Shown here one piece after another: positions 11,322 to 23,889 of a DNA stretch of 64,000 nt. Numbering within the stretch: position 1 is the first letter of the stretch; the number at the start of each line of letters is the position of its first letter. Below the pieces are notes generated by a model. The model ran no database searches. It was not told the DNA's origin and was given only the letters and a program-made list of their open reading frames with translations. The stretch covers positions 101,822,501 to 101,886,500 of the forward strand of contig JAZBRS010000020.1 of NCBI GenBank assembly GCA_037176725.1. The letters run 5' to 3'. Source of the stretch: Posidonia oceanica (taxonomy: Eukaryota > Streptophyta > Magnoliopsida > Alismatales > Posidoniaceae). A program made the position numbers and the translations under genes.

Positions 11322-12701
11322 ATGCATCGTTACCCATGCTCTCTCTCCTCCATTCTTACGATGTTGTCCCTCCTCTTCTTGGAGGCAACATTTGTCACCA
11401 TCTCCGCATCCACCACCACTGCATTTAGCCTCGAGCTCATCCATATCGACAACGAGAAATCCCCATTCTACATCGCCAACCTTACCAACCAAGAGAAGCA
11501 CCAGAGACTTCATGGGCTCTCCGAATATCGAATGCGATGGCTGGAATCCTCCATCACCAACAATGCCACATGGCTTCCAACTGTAACACGAAATCTGAGG
11601 GGCTTACTCCAGCTTAGGGCAAAGATGAAGCTAAGCGTCACCGGCACTACCCATCTGGTGAAAGTCGGCATCGGCACACCTCCAAGAATGTACCATCTCG
11701 AGCTTGATACTGGTAGCGACCTAGTATGGATACAGTGTGATCCAGTCTTGAGTGGTTTCAGTCAAGCAGATCCCCGCTTCTTTCCATCCAGGTCTCGGAC
11801 CTACAGGAAGGTCTCTTGCCCGAACCCTCTCTGCCAACCTCCTGCGTTTGAGTGCGCTCAGAATAGGTGTATTTACAATCGACGATACCTTGACAGTGCC
11901 ATTACCGGTGGGATTCTCTCAAGAGAGACGTTTACGGCCCCATCGGTTCATGGAAACCAAGACACCACGGTCGAGAAGAAAGCCTTCGGTTGCAGCCGCA
12001 AAACCCGTGGTAGTTTTCCTCCCGAGGTAGCCGGAGTAGTCGGCATGGACTTTGGACCCGTTTCTTTTGCGTCACAATTGGCACGACGATTCTCCTACTG
12101 CTTGCCAGAGAGACAAGGCGTTGCCACTTCTCTTCGATTCGACGATGACATTCCTGGACCACGTGGCACGATGATGGCATCCACCCCTATCATTCGACAG
12201 CCGGGGAAGAACCATTTCTATATGAACTTGCAAGACATCAGCATCCTTGGCCGTCGGCTAAGACTTTCCCCGGGTACATTCGACATTGATCATCGCAATG
12301 TAGGTGGATGTGTCATAGATGGTGGATCTTCTCTTATGCACATCATCAGACCTGTTTATGACCTGCTAAGGAGCAGCATTGAAAGCTACTTCGAGCAACA
12401 TCACCTCGTATTGGCTGTTGATGCGGTGAGACATGCGATGCGTCTTGATCTTTGCTATGTCAAGAAGCAAGGGTTTAGAAACTACCCGAACATGGTTTTG
12501 CACTTCCAAGGTGCTGACATGGCCATTCCGGCCAAACGGTTGTTCATCATGGAGAACAGTTTGGGTGCATTCTGCCTTGCCATTATTCCTTCAAATGTAG
12601 TGACGTTAATTGGGAACTACCAACAAAGAAACGTCAGATTTATCTATAACATGGCAACGAGTGTTCTAGAGTTTGGCCCAGAGGATTGCAATGCAGATTA
12701 A
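11322..12701 (+). CDS. Nepenthesin/CDR1-like A1 aspartic protease, intronless, 459 aa
   Basis: This is an A1-family (pepsin-type) endopeptidase of the plant atypical group, expected to be secreted. Residues 9-30 form a hydrophobic signal segment. FSLELIHIDNEKSPFY (35-50) matches the propeptide signature of CDR1-like proteases. The first catalytic site is DTGS at 129-132, followed by the WIQC strand, and a Cys-rich nepenthesin-type insert follows (Cys166, 171, 178, 183). The second catalytic site reads DGGS at 333-336 instead of the usual DSGT or DTGT: the Asp is kept but the next residue is Gly (codon ggt; agt would be Ser). The first Cys pair of the insert after WIQC is also missing. The C-terminal core ends in a typical IGNYQQRN and FGPEDC region. 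The frame is complete and full length. It is host-gene-like among transposons. It could be catalytically weak or inactive. Confidence 0.9.
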   Translation: MHRYPCSLSSILTMLSLLFLEATFVTISASTTTAFSLELIHIDNEKSPFYIANLTNQEKHQRLHGLSEYRMRWLESSITNNATWLPTVTRNLRGLLQLRAKMKLSVTGTTHLVKVGIGTPPRMYHLELDTGSDLVWIQCDPVLSGFSQADPRFFPSRSRTYRKVSCPNPLCQPPAFECAQNRCIYNRRYLDSAITGGILSRETFTAPSVHGNQDTTVEKKAFGCSRKTRGSFPPEVAGVVGMDFGPVSFASQLARRFSYCLPERQGVATSLRFDDDIPGPRGTMMASTPIIRQPGKNHFYMNLQDISILGRRLRLSPGTFDIDHRNVGGCVIDGGSSLMHIIRPVYDLLRSSIESYFEQHHLVLAVDAVRHAMRLDLCYVKKQGFRNYPNMVLHFQGADMAIPAKRLFIMENSLGAFCLAIIPSNVVTLIGNYQQRNVRFIYNMATSVLEFGPEDCNAD

Positions 12702-13733
12702 GTTTATTAACGTTCGACTAGCAATGGATTTCATCTATCCAAGGTAATAAGTGCATATTATTGTGTCTCTCTATGAATTATCAATAGTGTGGTGATCAAA
12801 ACACATAAATATGTTATTTAGTGATTAAGCTTTTTGTTTTTGCATGACCATTATATTTTTATCAGTTGTTTCGAATATCGGCATTGTGGAGTTATATCCT
12901 TTTACTCCCTCTTTATTTACAAAAGGAAAATAATATATATAATTAAATCATCGAGAGATTATGCACTAATAGCTAAAAATTGAAGAAAAATCCAAAAGTG
13001 ACGTTGTCAATTAAACCACCCAAACATGAAAATAGCAAAATTCAAAATATCAGATTCTATTAGCATTATAATTAATACAAATATTTCTACACCTTATTAA
13101 AACCACAACTATATCATTTATTAACATAACTAACTTATAATATCCAACATTAACTAAGAATAGGACATAAGTTACAAAACTAGTGTAACAAAATATTTTA
13201 AAACAAGAACGTGGATCACACATAGGAGTAATCAGTACACTACTCCTACAACAAGGATTAACCTTACCTAATCAATACATTGGGATAAAATACTTTTTTT
13301 TTCCAATGACGGTTTCTGACACACTATTATGTTGAATAATATAAACAAAAGAGTAATTACGTAAACATTCAAAATCATCCATTTTAGCTCATAATGATTG
13401 AACTATATTTATTCCATTTGAATCAATAAAAAAATTAATGTGTGTAAGAATCATAATTAATGTTTCTTATTTAAAACAACAAATAAACTTATACTTACCA
13501 AAACATTGGTTAAACTTGATAAATCCACATATATTTCCATATGAACAGATATCCATCTAGATATCATCTTGAAAACCATAGTGCTTGGTATAAAGCAATT
13601 GAATTAAGTGAGTTTTATGGATGATTTAGGATATGTGTCCATATAATTAAGCCTTTGCATTTATGTGTCGTGCACTTAATTAAGTGTTCAAAGGCACAAG
13701 CAAGGTGTAGGATGTAGATAGTTCTGTGTTTTA
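12702..13733. other. AT-rich intergenic DNA downstream of the protease gene
   Basis: It includes the 3' flank of the protease gene. No other feature was recognised. Confidence 0.6.
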
Positions 13734-15050
13734 TGTAAAACGCAGGACGCACAACGTTCTACACTTTACTATAGAAACCTTAGTTTTTGTTGCTTACTTA
13801 AGATAGTCTTTGAGATCTTAGTATGTTGGGTTTTGCTGAATTTTCTGGAGTTCTATGTTGCACTGTTCTGCTAGTTCTTTACAGCAGTTTTCTTCCATTC
13901 TATTTCTTGTGTAGAATGGTGAATGTTTTATGCTTCAATTGTTTTTTCTGTGGTTGCATGCTGGGGGTTTGAATGGAACTTCAGGTGCGTTGTTGGTCTG
14001 TGTTGGGTACTCTGTGGGATGCCAGAATTATCTAGGTGGATCCGCTCGTATGGACCTAGTGTATGTATCATGTGTTGTGTTCGTGTGTATGGTCCACGCA
14101 TTTTGGCCGATATAGCAGGATGTTGTGGCCTGATGTGTTGAAGTGTGGTTTTGGTTTTATTCGAAATAAGTTTTCGAATGTTTTTCCACCATTTTCTATT
14201 TGTGGAGATCACCAATAGGCCGAGGAGGTTCAGGTTTGTGGACTAATAAAACTGAGGCTGAGATCTGAGAATCAAGAATGTTGGAGGATCGTGTTGACGA
14301 ACCAGGGACGATTAATATCTCTAGAGGGTCATGTGTGAGGCCCAAGTTGAGCTTTCAAGTCAAGTGTTGGCAAGGTTAGGGATGTGAGTGTAACGCCCTA
14401 GTGCCACAAACTAGCATCAACTACCCATAATCACTTAATTAACTAATTAACTAGACAATAATGTAGAAATTTCAACAAAATAAATCTACACTACCTAGAA
14501 CCTGTGGTATGCGGCTACGTGGCTCCAACTATAAGCACCAGGATGGACTGTAATACCTTAAATGCACCTGTAACAAAATCATAGAGAAAACACGCATGAG
14601 TGACATCTATTGTCACCCAGTACGTGCCTACTAAAAACCAAACAGGGAAACATCAAAACCTTGCAAAGCACAATAACTGGTTATCCAAGGAAATCTTTCT
14701 TTCAAATATGCCTTTCAAAACATAATATTTACTTTCTTTAAAACACATGTATTTTGGAAATCACTTAATGCACACTCGCACAATAAAAACCACGGCTAAA
14801 ACCGCCTCAAAGTCACAACTCACGCACACTACGTCCAAAAACCTGTCGAGTCACCCTGGCCACAGGCGACCGACCCAACCACAAGCAGCCGCTAGGGGCT
14901 CCTACCTTTACCATGCATTGCACTGCTGCATTAGAACCACCTTGTGCAGGAGTTCACCGCCTCAGATTTGTGCACCACGAACCCTCAAATTCCTCTCTAG
15001 ACAAACAAACACACAGGGTACACCCTATCAGTGTCTTAAGTATTGCGACC

Positions 15051-15181
15051 ACCTGGGGACTCTAACCCCAGACCTTGGGCTACCTGGGGACTCGAACCCC
15101 GAACCCAACAGTACCAAGTTGGGGCCACTTGGGGACTCTAACCCTGAACCATGAGCCACTTGGGGACTCTAGACCCGAACC
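15051..15181. repeat. Short tandem repeat, four units with core ctggggactctaacccc
   Basis: Units start at about 15051, 15082, 15127 and 15158. Each opens with acctggggactc or acttggggactc and continues into a C-rich half. Spacing is 31, 45 and 31 bp. Confidence 0.85.
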
Positions 15182-15386
15182 CTACCAGCGCTCAGCTCAA
15201 AACCACAGAAAATCACTTTCGAAATCCTTTGCAAACTGATGCAATTCCTTTTTAAAACATTTTTCCAAAAATCACTTCCAAATCATATTTATATCACCAA
15301 ATCCTCCATGAAACAAATACACCAATTATCATTAATTAATAAATCAAAACCCCACTGAAAGCTACTCAGAATGAGTTCAGGGGCCT

Positions 15387-15600
15387 GATTCGGCAGACCG
15401 AATTGGTTCTGTCAACCGAATCATGAATCTGGACCATGGTCCGGCATGTCGATTTGCTTCGGTCGACCGAACCAACGCTTTGGCTCAAACCAGGGAACCA
15501 GATCAGTATACCGAATGGGTTTAGTATGCCAATTTCTAGGTTCAGAGGCTTCCCAAGAACAAGATCAGCATACCGAATTGAATTCGGCATACCAATTTTG
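15387..15600. repeat. Cluster of inverted repeats with ATTCGG/CCGAAT arms
   Basis: 15387-15422 pairs GATTCGGCAGAC with a right arm whose complement is GATTCGGTTGAC. TTCGGTCGACCGAA near 15458 is a perfect 14-bp palindrome. A further pair, ATACCGAATT and AATTCGGCAT, lies near 15571-15591. All are inside the putative solo LTR. Confidence 0.75.
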
Positions 15601-16011
15601 TCGAGGGCAGAGAACCAGCCAACCCTTGACCCAAAATCACCCAAAATGGGAACCTTGGGCAGTCCCACCACTCACAATCACAAAATCCACAAAAATATCC
15701 AAAACAAAGACATGGAAGCACTCTACGATTGGACATGAGAATCACCACAAACCATTCACCATAGTCCAAGATATAAAATCTCAAAGATAAGAAGCTCAAA
15801 TGGATACACAATAGCTATACCAACGATAAATCACTGAAAAATCCTTCAAAAATTCCATAAAATTCCATAATCTCTACCACACCACATATTCATGTCATTC
15901 TACTCATTTCTACCATGTTTACATAAAACAGGAGGAGAAAAGAAGGGTAGAACACGTACTCTCCAATTGCCAGCGAACTCTCCTCCTCCTCCGGCCGACT
16001 GCAACCTCTAC

Positions 16012-16085
16012 TCTCTTTCTCTCCCTCTCTCTCTCTCTCTCGCACTCTCTCCTCAGGCCCAAGCTCTCTCTCTCTCTCTCCCTTC
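16012..16085. repeat. (CT)n-rich microsatellite region
   Basis: Several CT runs interrupted by short spacers. Open frames across it are composition artefacts. Confidence 0.9.
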
Positions 16086-16881
16086 TCTCTTGCCCTCTGC
16101 CTGAGGCTAGCCACCTCCTTTAATCAATCTCCCACCGTCGATAGTCGCCCAAAGACACGGCGATGTCACCAGCAGGGTGTGGCCGCATGCAGAGTATGGC
16201 GTGCATGATGGCTGCAGCGGGAAAAACACGCGCGCCACTGTGCTCACTTGGCGTTATTTCCCACATTAGGTCCCACACACATACAGACCACAATACGCCA
16301 AAATACCACATAGTACAGAGAGCCAAGAAACTACAAATACAACAGGAGAGGACAAACACAAATCCATTATGATTACTTAAAGAATATAACTACAATTACA
16401 AGCAATCAAACTCTGTTATAACACGGGAATTAATTCCCCAAATCCAAACTAACAACATCTGGATTTCTAAACTAACGGGTCGTGCCTGCATTTCGCGTCA
16501 ATAATCTGTGCCATAAATTCACGCTAAATACCCACGCTAAATATACTCGTTTGTTCTAGACAAACCCAAATATTACAGTGATTCCCTGGGTGGCCCAAGT
16601 GTAGAGACCAGGGTGCTAACAGGGTCAGGGGTCTAGATTTCCCTAGGTGGCCTAAGTATTAAGGACTTCGATAGTGCGTACCTTGTGAGAGTTGGTCAGA
16701 ACGTAATATGCACGTGCCTCACTTCTGGTGACATCCCATAATGGACTGTTGTGAGGGTTCTTCAAAGAGGAGGGACCCGAGATGGGTAGGCTCCTTCGTA
16801 AGGTGACTCGCTTGTGGCAGTGCAGTGCATTTCACCGGTTGCTTGTAGCCGATGTCGGTTGCTTGGACCCGAGTAATATAA

Positions 16882-16883
<2 letters not shown>

Positions 16884-16915
<32 letters not shown>
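16884..16915. repeat. (GT)n microsatellite
   Basis: An uninterrupted GT run of about 15 units. Confidence 0.95.
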
Positions 16916-16917
<2 letters not shown>

Positions 16918-17516
16918 GTTGGGGTGCGCTGTATGCAATAGAACATTCGAACACTGTTAGCTATTTGAACCTACATAACTGCACGTTAAGTATGCAGGTT
17001 CAAACCGCATGTTTTGAGTTGCTCAAAGATAATTGAGTGCTCTGTGTTGTGTTGAGCTTTTTGACGGTTTTAGTATAGAGTTTAGGATGCATGCTTTTAT
17101 GAGAAGGTGTATTGTGTTTTTCTATGCTTTGATATTTGAGAAGCACAGTGGACCTGGTTTTGGTAGTTTGAGTTGAGTGGCTTTGAGATGCATGTCTTAG
17201 AGTTTTACATGCATGCACCTGGTATGGTTTTGGTTGTTTGTGTTTTGTTCCTTGAATGGGATCTGGGGCGGATTGTAGACAGAGAATCTATAATTTGTCT
17301 GGCGTGTTGGAATTGCGAGTGTGAGGCACGTGTTTCATGTGTGTGTTTTTAACAAGTTTGTGGTTATGTTGAGATTTCAGTAGATTTAATCTTGGTTTTT
17401 TTATGCATATCTTTGTGACTTGTATGCATCATGATTTCAGAGGTTTTTAGTAGATTTTTAGGGAATCAATATTGGGATGCTAGTGTTATCTAGAGTTGTG
17501 GATTTTGAGTCAGTTT

Positions 17517-18925
17517 TGTTAGGATCTAGTGATACTCTAGAGAGGGGGTGAATAGAGTAATTAAAAGTTTATAGAATTCTTTGATGAATTTAGCTTAAAA
17601 TTAATTACACAAATGTACTTGTACAATCTATGGTATTGAATTTTATTCTAGAACATGCAAAGAAGGAGAAGAGAGGCAATGTATAACTCAGTTATGTATA
17701 GTGGTTCAGCCATCCGGCCTAGTCTACTCTCAGATTCCCTCTGGAGTTCTCTTAATCTTAAATCATAGTAAACTACACTTGATGAAGATTACAACCTCCT
17801 CTGCAAACACCGCAGAGCCCTTCTCTCAACTGGAGAAGAATACCACGCTTGTTACAAATTGCTCTATAATAAGTAGCTCTTTTGATCTCCCACAATACAC
17901 TTAGCACTTGAACACTCTAGTTGATGCACTTGATAGCTTGCTAATAAGAAATCTCACTTGTAATTGGATTTTGAAGCTTGAGATATGGAGTATATGATAT
18001 CACTTGTATTGGTACTTTTTAGTGAGGTCCTTGGGGTCCTATTTATAGGTTTTAGCAAGGTCACAAAGTGTGTCTAACGGCTAGCTCAAGGATAGACCAA
18101 GACAACTGAATCAGTATGCCGATAACGATCGGTTGACCAAAAGACTTAACGATCAACAGTATCGGTGGACTGATGAATTATGGTTGTGCCAAAAAACTAT
18201 AACGGTCAAAAACAAATGATCTTCCGATGAACCTTAAATTGGTATACCGGTACAAAATGGTTTTGCCAATTTTGACCTAATCCCCTTTTTCTCAGTATAA
18301 CGGCTAGAAGTAAATGATTTTCTGATTAACACTAAATCGGTATGCCGGTAAGAAAGGTTTTGCCGATTTTGACTTAACTCCTTTTTCTCAGTGTAACGGT
18401 CATAAGTAAATGATTTTCTAATCATCTCTAAATCGGTATGCCAGTAGAATATGGTTTTGTCGATTTTGACCTAACTTCTTTTTCTTAGTATAACGGTCAT
18501 AAGTAAATGATTTTTTAATTAACTCTAAATCGGTATACCGGTAGAAAAACGGTTTGATGATTTTGACCTATCTTCTATTCTTTATCTTTTCTTATATGAT
18601 TTCTTCTAGTCCTTGGATGTGGATATATCCTAAGTTCTTTTTAGGACACCTTACACCTTAGGAGATCTATTACATTTCACATAGTACAATAATGAAGAAA
18701 AATCATACAACATATTACAACAATAAAAATGATCTTCTTATCATTTCTTCTTGTCTTCATGAAGGCTTTGATGTGGTATTCTTTTCTGCTTCTGATGCTT
18801 CACTTGACGAGTATCATGTGTTGATGTTTTCCAGATATATTTCCTATCTTAGAATAAACTCAAACATAATAACTTAAGTAATTTGTTATCATCAAAATTA
18901 AATATCTCATTGATTATTTTCAACA
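17517..18925. mobile_element. Probable solo LTR, 1409 bp
   Basis: It begins TGTTAGGATC and runs into a gagagggggtgaatag box common at the start of plant LTRs. It ends in ATTTTCAACA after a tgttatcatcaaaatt motif common at LTR ends. The flanks agttt (17512-17516) and ggttt (18926-18930) agree at four of five bases. No coding domain is inside. The 97-bp tandem repeat at about 18199-18575 is part of it. Confidence 0.6.
18199..18575. repeat. 97-bp tandem repeat with palindromic GGTATACC/GGTATGCC cores
   Basis: Units begin with taaatcggtatgccggt-like sequence at 18235, 18333, 18429 and 18526 (periods 98, 96, 97). Within a unit, AAATCGG at the start pairs with CCGATTT about 30 bp later. The first and last units are partial. 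Confidence 0.9.
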
Positions 18926-19352
18926 GGTTTTTCCGTAGATTTCTGGTATTTGTGTTACGATGCATGCACAAGTGGTTCGGTGCATCGCGTCTTTCCATGG
19001 TCCTGGCTTTCTACAACGATGTTGTGATGTCAATTCTAGATTTGTGGGTTTTGCACGTTGACGTAGCGCATTCCATCAGCATGTTTGGTTTAGTTTTTAG
19101 TTGTTTTGTAGAGTTGGATTCTGCATTGAATTGCTTTTTATTTTGTTTTTGGTGGATGTGTGCTGCGTGCCTTTTTAGTGGTCACTCATGTGTATTTTGT
19201 TTTGTATTTTTACAAGTGCAGATTAGAAAATGGAATTTCTTAGTATACTATTATTAATATTTCAGTATTTGAATTAGGATCCAGTGTTTCTTTAAAAGAA
19301 GAGAGAAGAGATTATGTGATTTATTAGGTGTGTGGCGACTGAGGTCATTACA

Positions 19353-20268
19353 TATTAATTATCAAAAAGTATCTACAATTGTCAAGTATGTCTAGTATAA
19401 CCACAACTAAAATAAATTGATTACAACTTAACATCACCCAATTAGTGTTTGTATATGTCCAGAAAATTCATTTCAGTTCCTTTTTTTTGTGAAAGTTACT
19501 ATCTACTCAAGTTAAACTTGTTTTTACCAATGATACCTCAAAGTAATCAAACTTAAGGCATGTTTCCTATTCATTTCTACACAAAAATCTAGGACTTTTT
19601 AAAGGTTTTGTCACTAAAAATATTGTTGATCTGACTTTCATATCTTTAGGAAACTTAACTTTGAAAGTGACCTCTCAGAAGTGAGATACGTCCTGCAAAA
19701 ATCTTGATCAACTATGCCGTGAAAGAGTTCAACAACCTTTGTTGTTGTCAAACTTCTCAAATTAACTCATTGTTAAACCTACAAACAAAAGCCCTAATTT
19801 TCTCCACTCAATAGACCACAATAACAAGAAGGAAAAAAGGAGAGGAGTGGAGGAAGAAAAAGAAGAAGAAAGAAAACTAAAACATGCAACTCCTACAGTC
19901 CTTACTTATACCAAAAATTCAAGTTATTTCGAAACATTTAGTTTAAAGATCATGTAAATGACAAATCCAATGGTTTTAAAGCAATAATTACTTTCAAAAT
20001 CAAAATGTAATTTATGAATTTTAATCTACATCATCTAGACCATGTACACATCAAAATTCACGTTATTTAGAAACTCCTAATATACATATTTATTTATTTA
20101 CAAATTCAATGGTTGTCTATGTGTTATGACAAACTATAACATGTATTAGATTCTTAAACTTGACTTTTCAAAATCACTTGAAATTTCATCTATGTGCATC
20201 CTAAAGAGTGTAGATGATATCTAATGGTTTAGATTTAGTGGTTAGATATTGAGCTCTAAAAGGTTGTC

Positions 20269-20299
<31 letters not shown>

Positions 20300-20579
20300 A
20301 ACACACACACACATGAAAGGTTTTAATGCACATCCATCTTGTAAAATTTTCAAAACAACATTCTTAGTCTAATACATATGCTATATTACACCATGTAACC
20401 AATATTTAAAACCAATATCCATTGACTACTTATATATCTACTTAACTACACAATACTTAAGTTGAATACAAAAGTCCTTCAAAAAAATTTAGTAACTTCT
20501 AACTAAGATATAACTTTTCTTAACAAAAAGCAAATGTCACGTTTTATCCTCCTTAAAAGAAATTTCATTCTCAAAGTTT
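19353..20579. other. AT-rich non-coding DNA with a compound microsatellite
   Basis: A CT-TA-CA compound microsatellite is at 20271-20313. No gene was recognised. Confidence 0.6.
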
Positions 20580-21548
20580 ACAATATATCAAACAAATGCG
20601 AGTAGTTTGATGAGACATCCTCTTCTCATTCCCATGCAACTTCTTTGACTCCAAGATTTTGCCATTAAACTAAAACAAGTGAGGTGACCTTGTTTTGTAA
20701 TTCATATTCTTTTCAATCAAGGATCTAGACAGGCTCCTCCTCTAAAGGCAAATCCTCTTGTCATTTGAGTAACCAATAATCAATAACATGAGAATCATCT
20801 ACTACATAATGCATGAAAAGTGAATCATTAAAAACAATATGAACTGTAGAAAATTATGAAGTAAAGCAAGCCTATACACCACTTTTTCAGCTCATTCTGA
20901 GGTCCTGAATGGTTCAATATAATGAGTATTCAGCCTATATTCCTTTCTGAATATAACAGCACCCATTGTCTGTGATATTTTCAAGAATACATTATCCCCA
21001 ACTTCAAATCGTATAAGTCTCCCATCATGATCAACATAATCTATGGACTTTGGGGTACTAATAATCTTTAGAAAGCAAAATCTACTTTGTCAGCAAAAGC
21101 ATGTACAATCTCTGGCCCTAGATGTTTACATTCACCAATGTCACTACAATACATAGGCAACCAACAAGGTTTGTCGTACAAAGCTTCACAGTGTATCTGA
21201 TAATTATTATTGTAGGCCAAATCAAGTAAAGGTAGCTGTTCATCCGATGTATCCGTTCTATCGTTAACACAAGCCCACAATATGTCCTCTAATGTATTAA
21301 TTGTTCTGTCAGACTATTAATTAGATCGTGGGTGACATGTTGTGCTAAAATCAATTTAGAGCCAAATGCCTCCTGCAAACCTTTTCAATATTTAGAAATG
21401 AAACAAGTATCTGGATCAAGCAGAATAGGACAAGCATCCCATGTAATAGGTCAATCTCACAAATATAAAGGTTTGCTAACACTTTTCCATCATAAGTGGA
21501 CACTATGGGCAAAGAGTGGGCTAATTTAGTGAATCGATCAATGATCAC
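20580..21548 (-). pseudogene. Ty3/gypsy chromovirus remnant: integrase C-terminal half and chromodomain
   Basis: On the minus strand from 21548, the sequence encodes an integrase core strand (MIIDRFTKLAHSLP, with the catalytic-region Asp). A segment follows with LLDLAYNNNYQ and LGPEIVHAFADKV, typical of the region after the catalytic Glu in gypsy integrases. A GDNVFLKISQ GPY-type segment is at about 20910-20990. Last comes a chromodomain-like stretch, WQNLGVKEVAWE, at about 20600-20680. Many stops interrupt it. Protease, RT and LTRs are missing, so it is a fragment. The terminal chromodomain points to the chromovirus branch. Confidence 0.75.
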
Positions 21549-23690
21549 TTACATAGAATCACCTTTCTCAATCAAAGGTAGACCATAAAATAAAATACAT
21601 TATGATGTGCGTGTCATTTCCATTCTAGAGAATCCAAAGGTTTCAACGCACCCACTTAGTTTTGTATTCTATTTTCACATTTTCAAGAGTTATTTAAGGA
21701 TAAGAAACTTTAAAGCGTCTAAAATCACATAACTAAGTATATTTAACATATATTTTATATTTTCCATAATCACTATAAAAACATTACTTAATGCGAATTT
21801 GTTAATTGTGCCAGAACTAACAGTTCAAATTAATGACAGATTTGAGTATCTTAACAATAAAAAATGTTCTTACCATTTTATGGAATTGTCTAAGATTATT
21901 TTGGATTTTTAATATACCTCTCTAGATTAGTGTGCAAATATTATGGAAAACGGGAAACAAATGCAAGAAACAAAATTGTAGCCACAAAAACAGACAACAA
22001 CAATTGTTGCCTGTTTGAGACGCATCAACTCTTGTTGCCACTCTAAATAGCGTTAATCGTAATTGCCCTTATCGATGGCACAAACCTACTTTATTGTTTT
22101 TGGTGTACTTTTAGGTTATCTTGGACTTTAATATGTTTTCTAGATTTTTCTAAAATGCTTTATATTTATTCCCAAAATAATTCATGTTTATACTAAATCC
22201 TAGAATATTTTAATGAACATTAAAATATGTACCTAATGTTTTTGGGAGTATTAACTTAAAATATCAAAATTAAATATCCTATGACATCACTACTATTGCA
22301 AGACGTATTTTAAAATAATATTTTCCTAGCAATTAAGTACAATGTCATCTATTTTAAAAGGAAACAAACTAATAAATTAATATAGAAAATTCCTATAAAA
22401 ATCTAAAAGTGGTTAGTTTAGATATTATCTTCAGTTAACAAAGTTCTAGAATAATGTGGTGAAATAAAATCAAGATAACTGATTTAGATATTAATTTTAA
22501 AGATATAGTCTTTTAAGATAATATCTATAATCTTTTAAAATTGTAAATAATTAGGGAAAATTCTAGAAAATCAATGAGGTCCACTTTAAAATAATATTTG
22601 AGAATCTTTGAGCTAAAACATGAATTTTAATGTAGATATCACTCTTTTAATGATTATAACTATATCTAAATTAAAATAATATTAAAAAGCCAAGATAATC
22701 CAAAATATCCAAGTAATTACGAATTTAGATCAACTTCAAAATATTCACAAAACCAAATAACCTCCTCGACTAAATTATAGAATATAATTGTTTTAAATTT
22801 AGGTTGTTTAATGAGTAAGTTTGGGTTTAAAATAAAAATTTATTATAAATAGATTTTCGTTACGAGAAATATTTAAAAAATTGGTATTAAGTCCTAAACG
22901 GTTTCTAAATTTGTAATAAATTCATTCAGATATTAAATTCTAACAAACTCAAGGTTTAAAAGTAGTTGCCTGTGCTACAAGTGACAACCTTAAAACAACT
23001 ATTTTATCATTATTTTAATAGGTTTTCCACATTATGGAAACAAATATCTCAAGAATATCTAAGGTAGTCGCCTTTCCTATCGGCAACAACTTTGAAACAT
23101 CTTACTTCAAATAATTTAAAGTTAAATCTAAGTTTAAAATTGGATTTTACCTAGATCTACACGTCAGGCCCTAAGATCCTACATAAACACCCCTTGACCT
23201 AGGATTAAAAGGAGGGAATTAGAAAGCACATTACAGATTTTAGAGAAGCTTTTTGAGAGAATTTAAGAGACACGTGAGAGATCCATAGCCACATACATTG
23301 TCAAATCCTTCGGAGAAAATTAAGATCTGGAGAGATTGTGTCCATTTCGAGAGATAGATTTGCCTCGAAAGTTCTGTCCACATCTTTGTTTCCTCATTAC
23401 ACGTCATATAGTACCAAAGGTGAAGATAGTATTTGTTCTATTTTTCTTATTTATAACATTATTGTATTTCTTAGATAGGTCATTGCATATATATGTGGAA
23501 AACCACTATTGATTAGTATTATTAGTATTCATTTATGTTGTTGAGTTTTATTCATGGAGTTATTTATTACACGTAGCCTGATCTAGATCTTTTCTTTTTG
23601 TTTATTTTGAACGAAAGAACATGCACGCTTACGTAACACGAGGATACTACTGGATGACATCCTACCATACGTCGATTCAGTGAACTAAGG
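21549..23690. other. AT-rich non-coding DNA, possibly containing an LTR remnant
   Basis: No coding region was recognised. At about 23180-23420 a cataaacaccc TATA-like motif is followed by a purine-rich stretch resembling an LTR R/U5 region, but no partner copy is present. Confidence 0.4.
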
Positions 23691-23889
23691 GTGTGTTTGG
23701 ATGGGCTTATGTCCTGAGGTGGCTTCGCTTTTTGGGCCCAGCGTTTGAGTTGGGCTTTCAGATTGTAAAATTCTAGGATATTGGAATCTTGTTTGGGAAC
23801 ACATGTTTAAAGAAGCTTTCGGTGTTGTATATGTTTTTGAATGACCACTTTGCCCTTAAAATAAAACCCTAACATATTTCCTCCTCTCT

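Larger units (their letters stand above)
14389..16577. mobile_element. Probable solo LTR of a Ty3/gypsy (Tekay/Del-like) element, about 2.19 kb
   Basis: It starts TGTAACGCCC and ends ATATTACA, so TGTAA and TTACA form a matching terminal inverted repeat of the kind seen in Tekay-type LTRs. The flanks gtgag (14384-14388) and gtgat (16578-16582) agree in four of five bases. No coding domain is present inside. It contains tandem repeats at 15051-15180, palindromes at 15387-15600 and a CT microsatellite. Confidence 0.55.
13734..19352. mobile_element. Possible old LTR-type sequence interrupted by two solo LTRs
   Basis: After removing the insertions at 14389-16577 and 17517-18925, about 2 kb of GT-rich sequence remains. 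It begins TGTAAAACGC at 13734 and ends CATTACA at 19352. The 5-bp flanks tttta and tatta agree at four of five positions. This is compatible with a third, older solo LTR, but no second copy is available and no domain is encoded. The call is weak. Confidence 0.25.

Noticed and set aside
11139..11586. Open frames on both strands overlapping the start of the protease gene
   Set aside because: The 459-residue frame has a signal segment, propeptide motif and catalytic sites, so the others are shadows.
13923..14215. Overlapping Cys/Val/Trp-rich frames
   Set aside because: GT-rich composition, overlapping on both strands, with no domain; treated as old repeat DNA.
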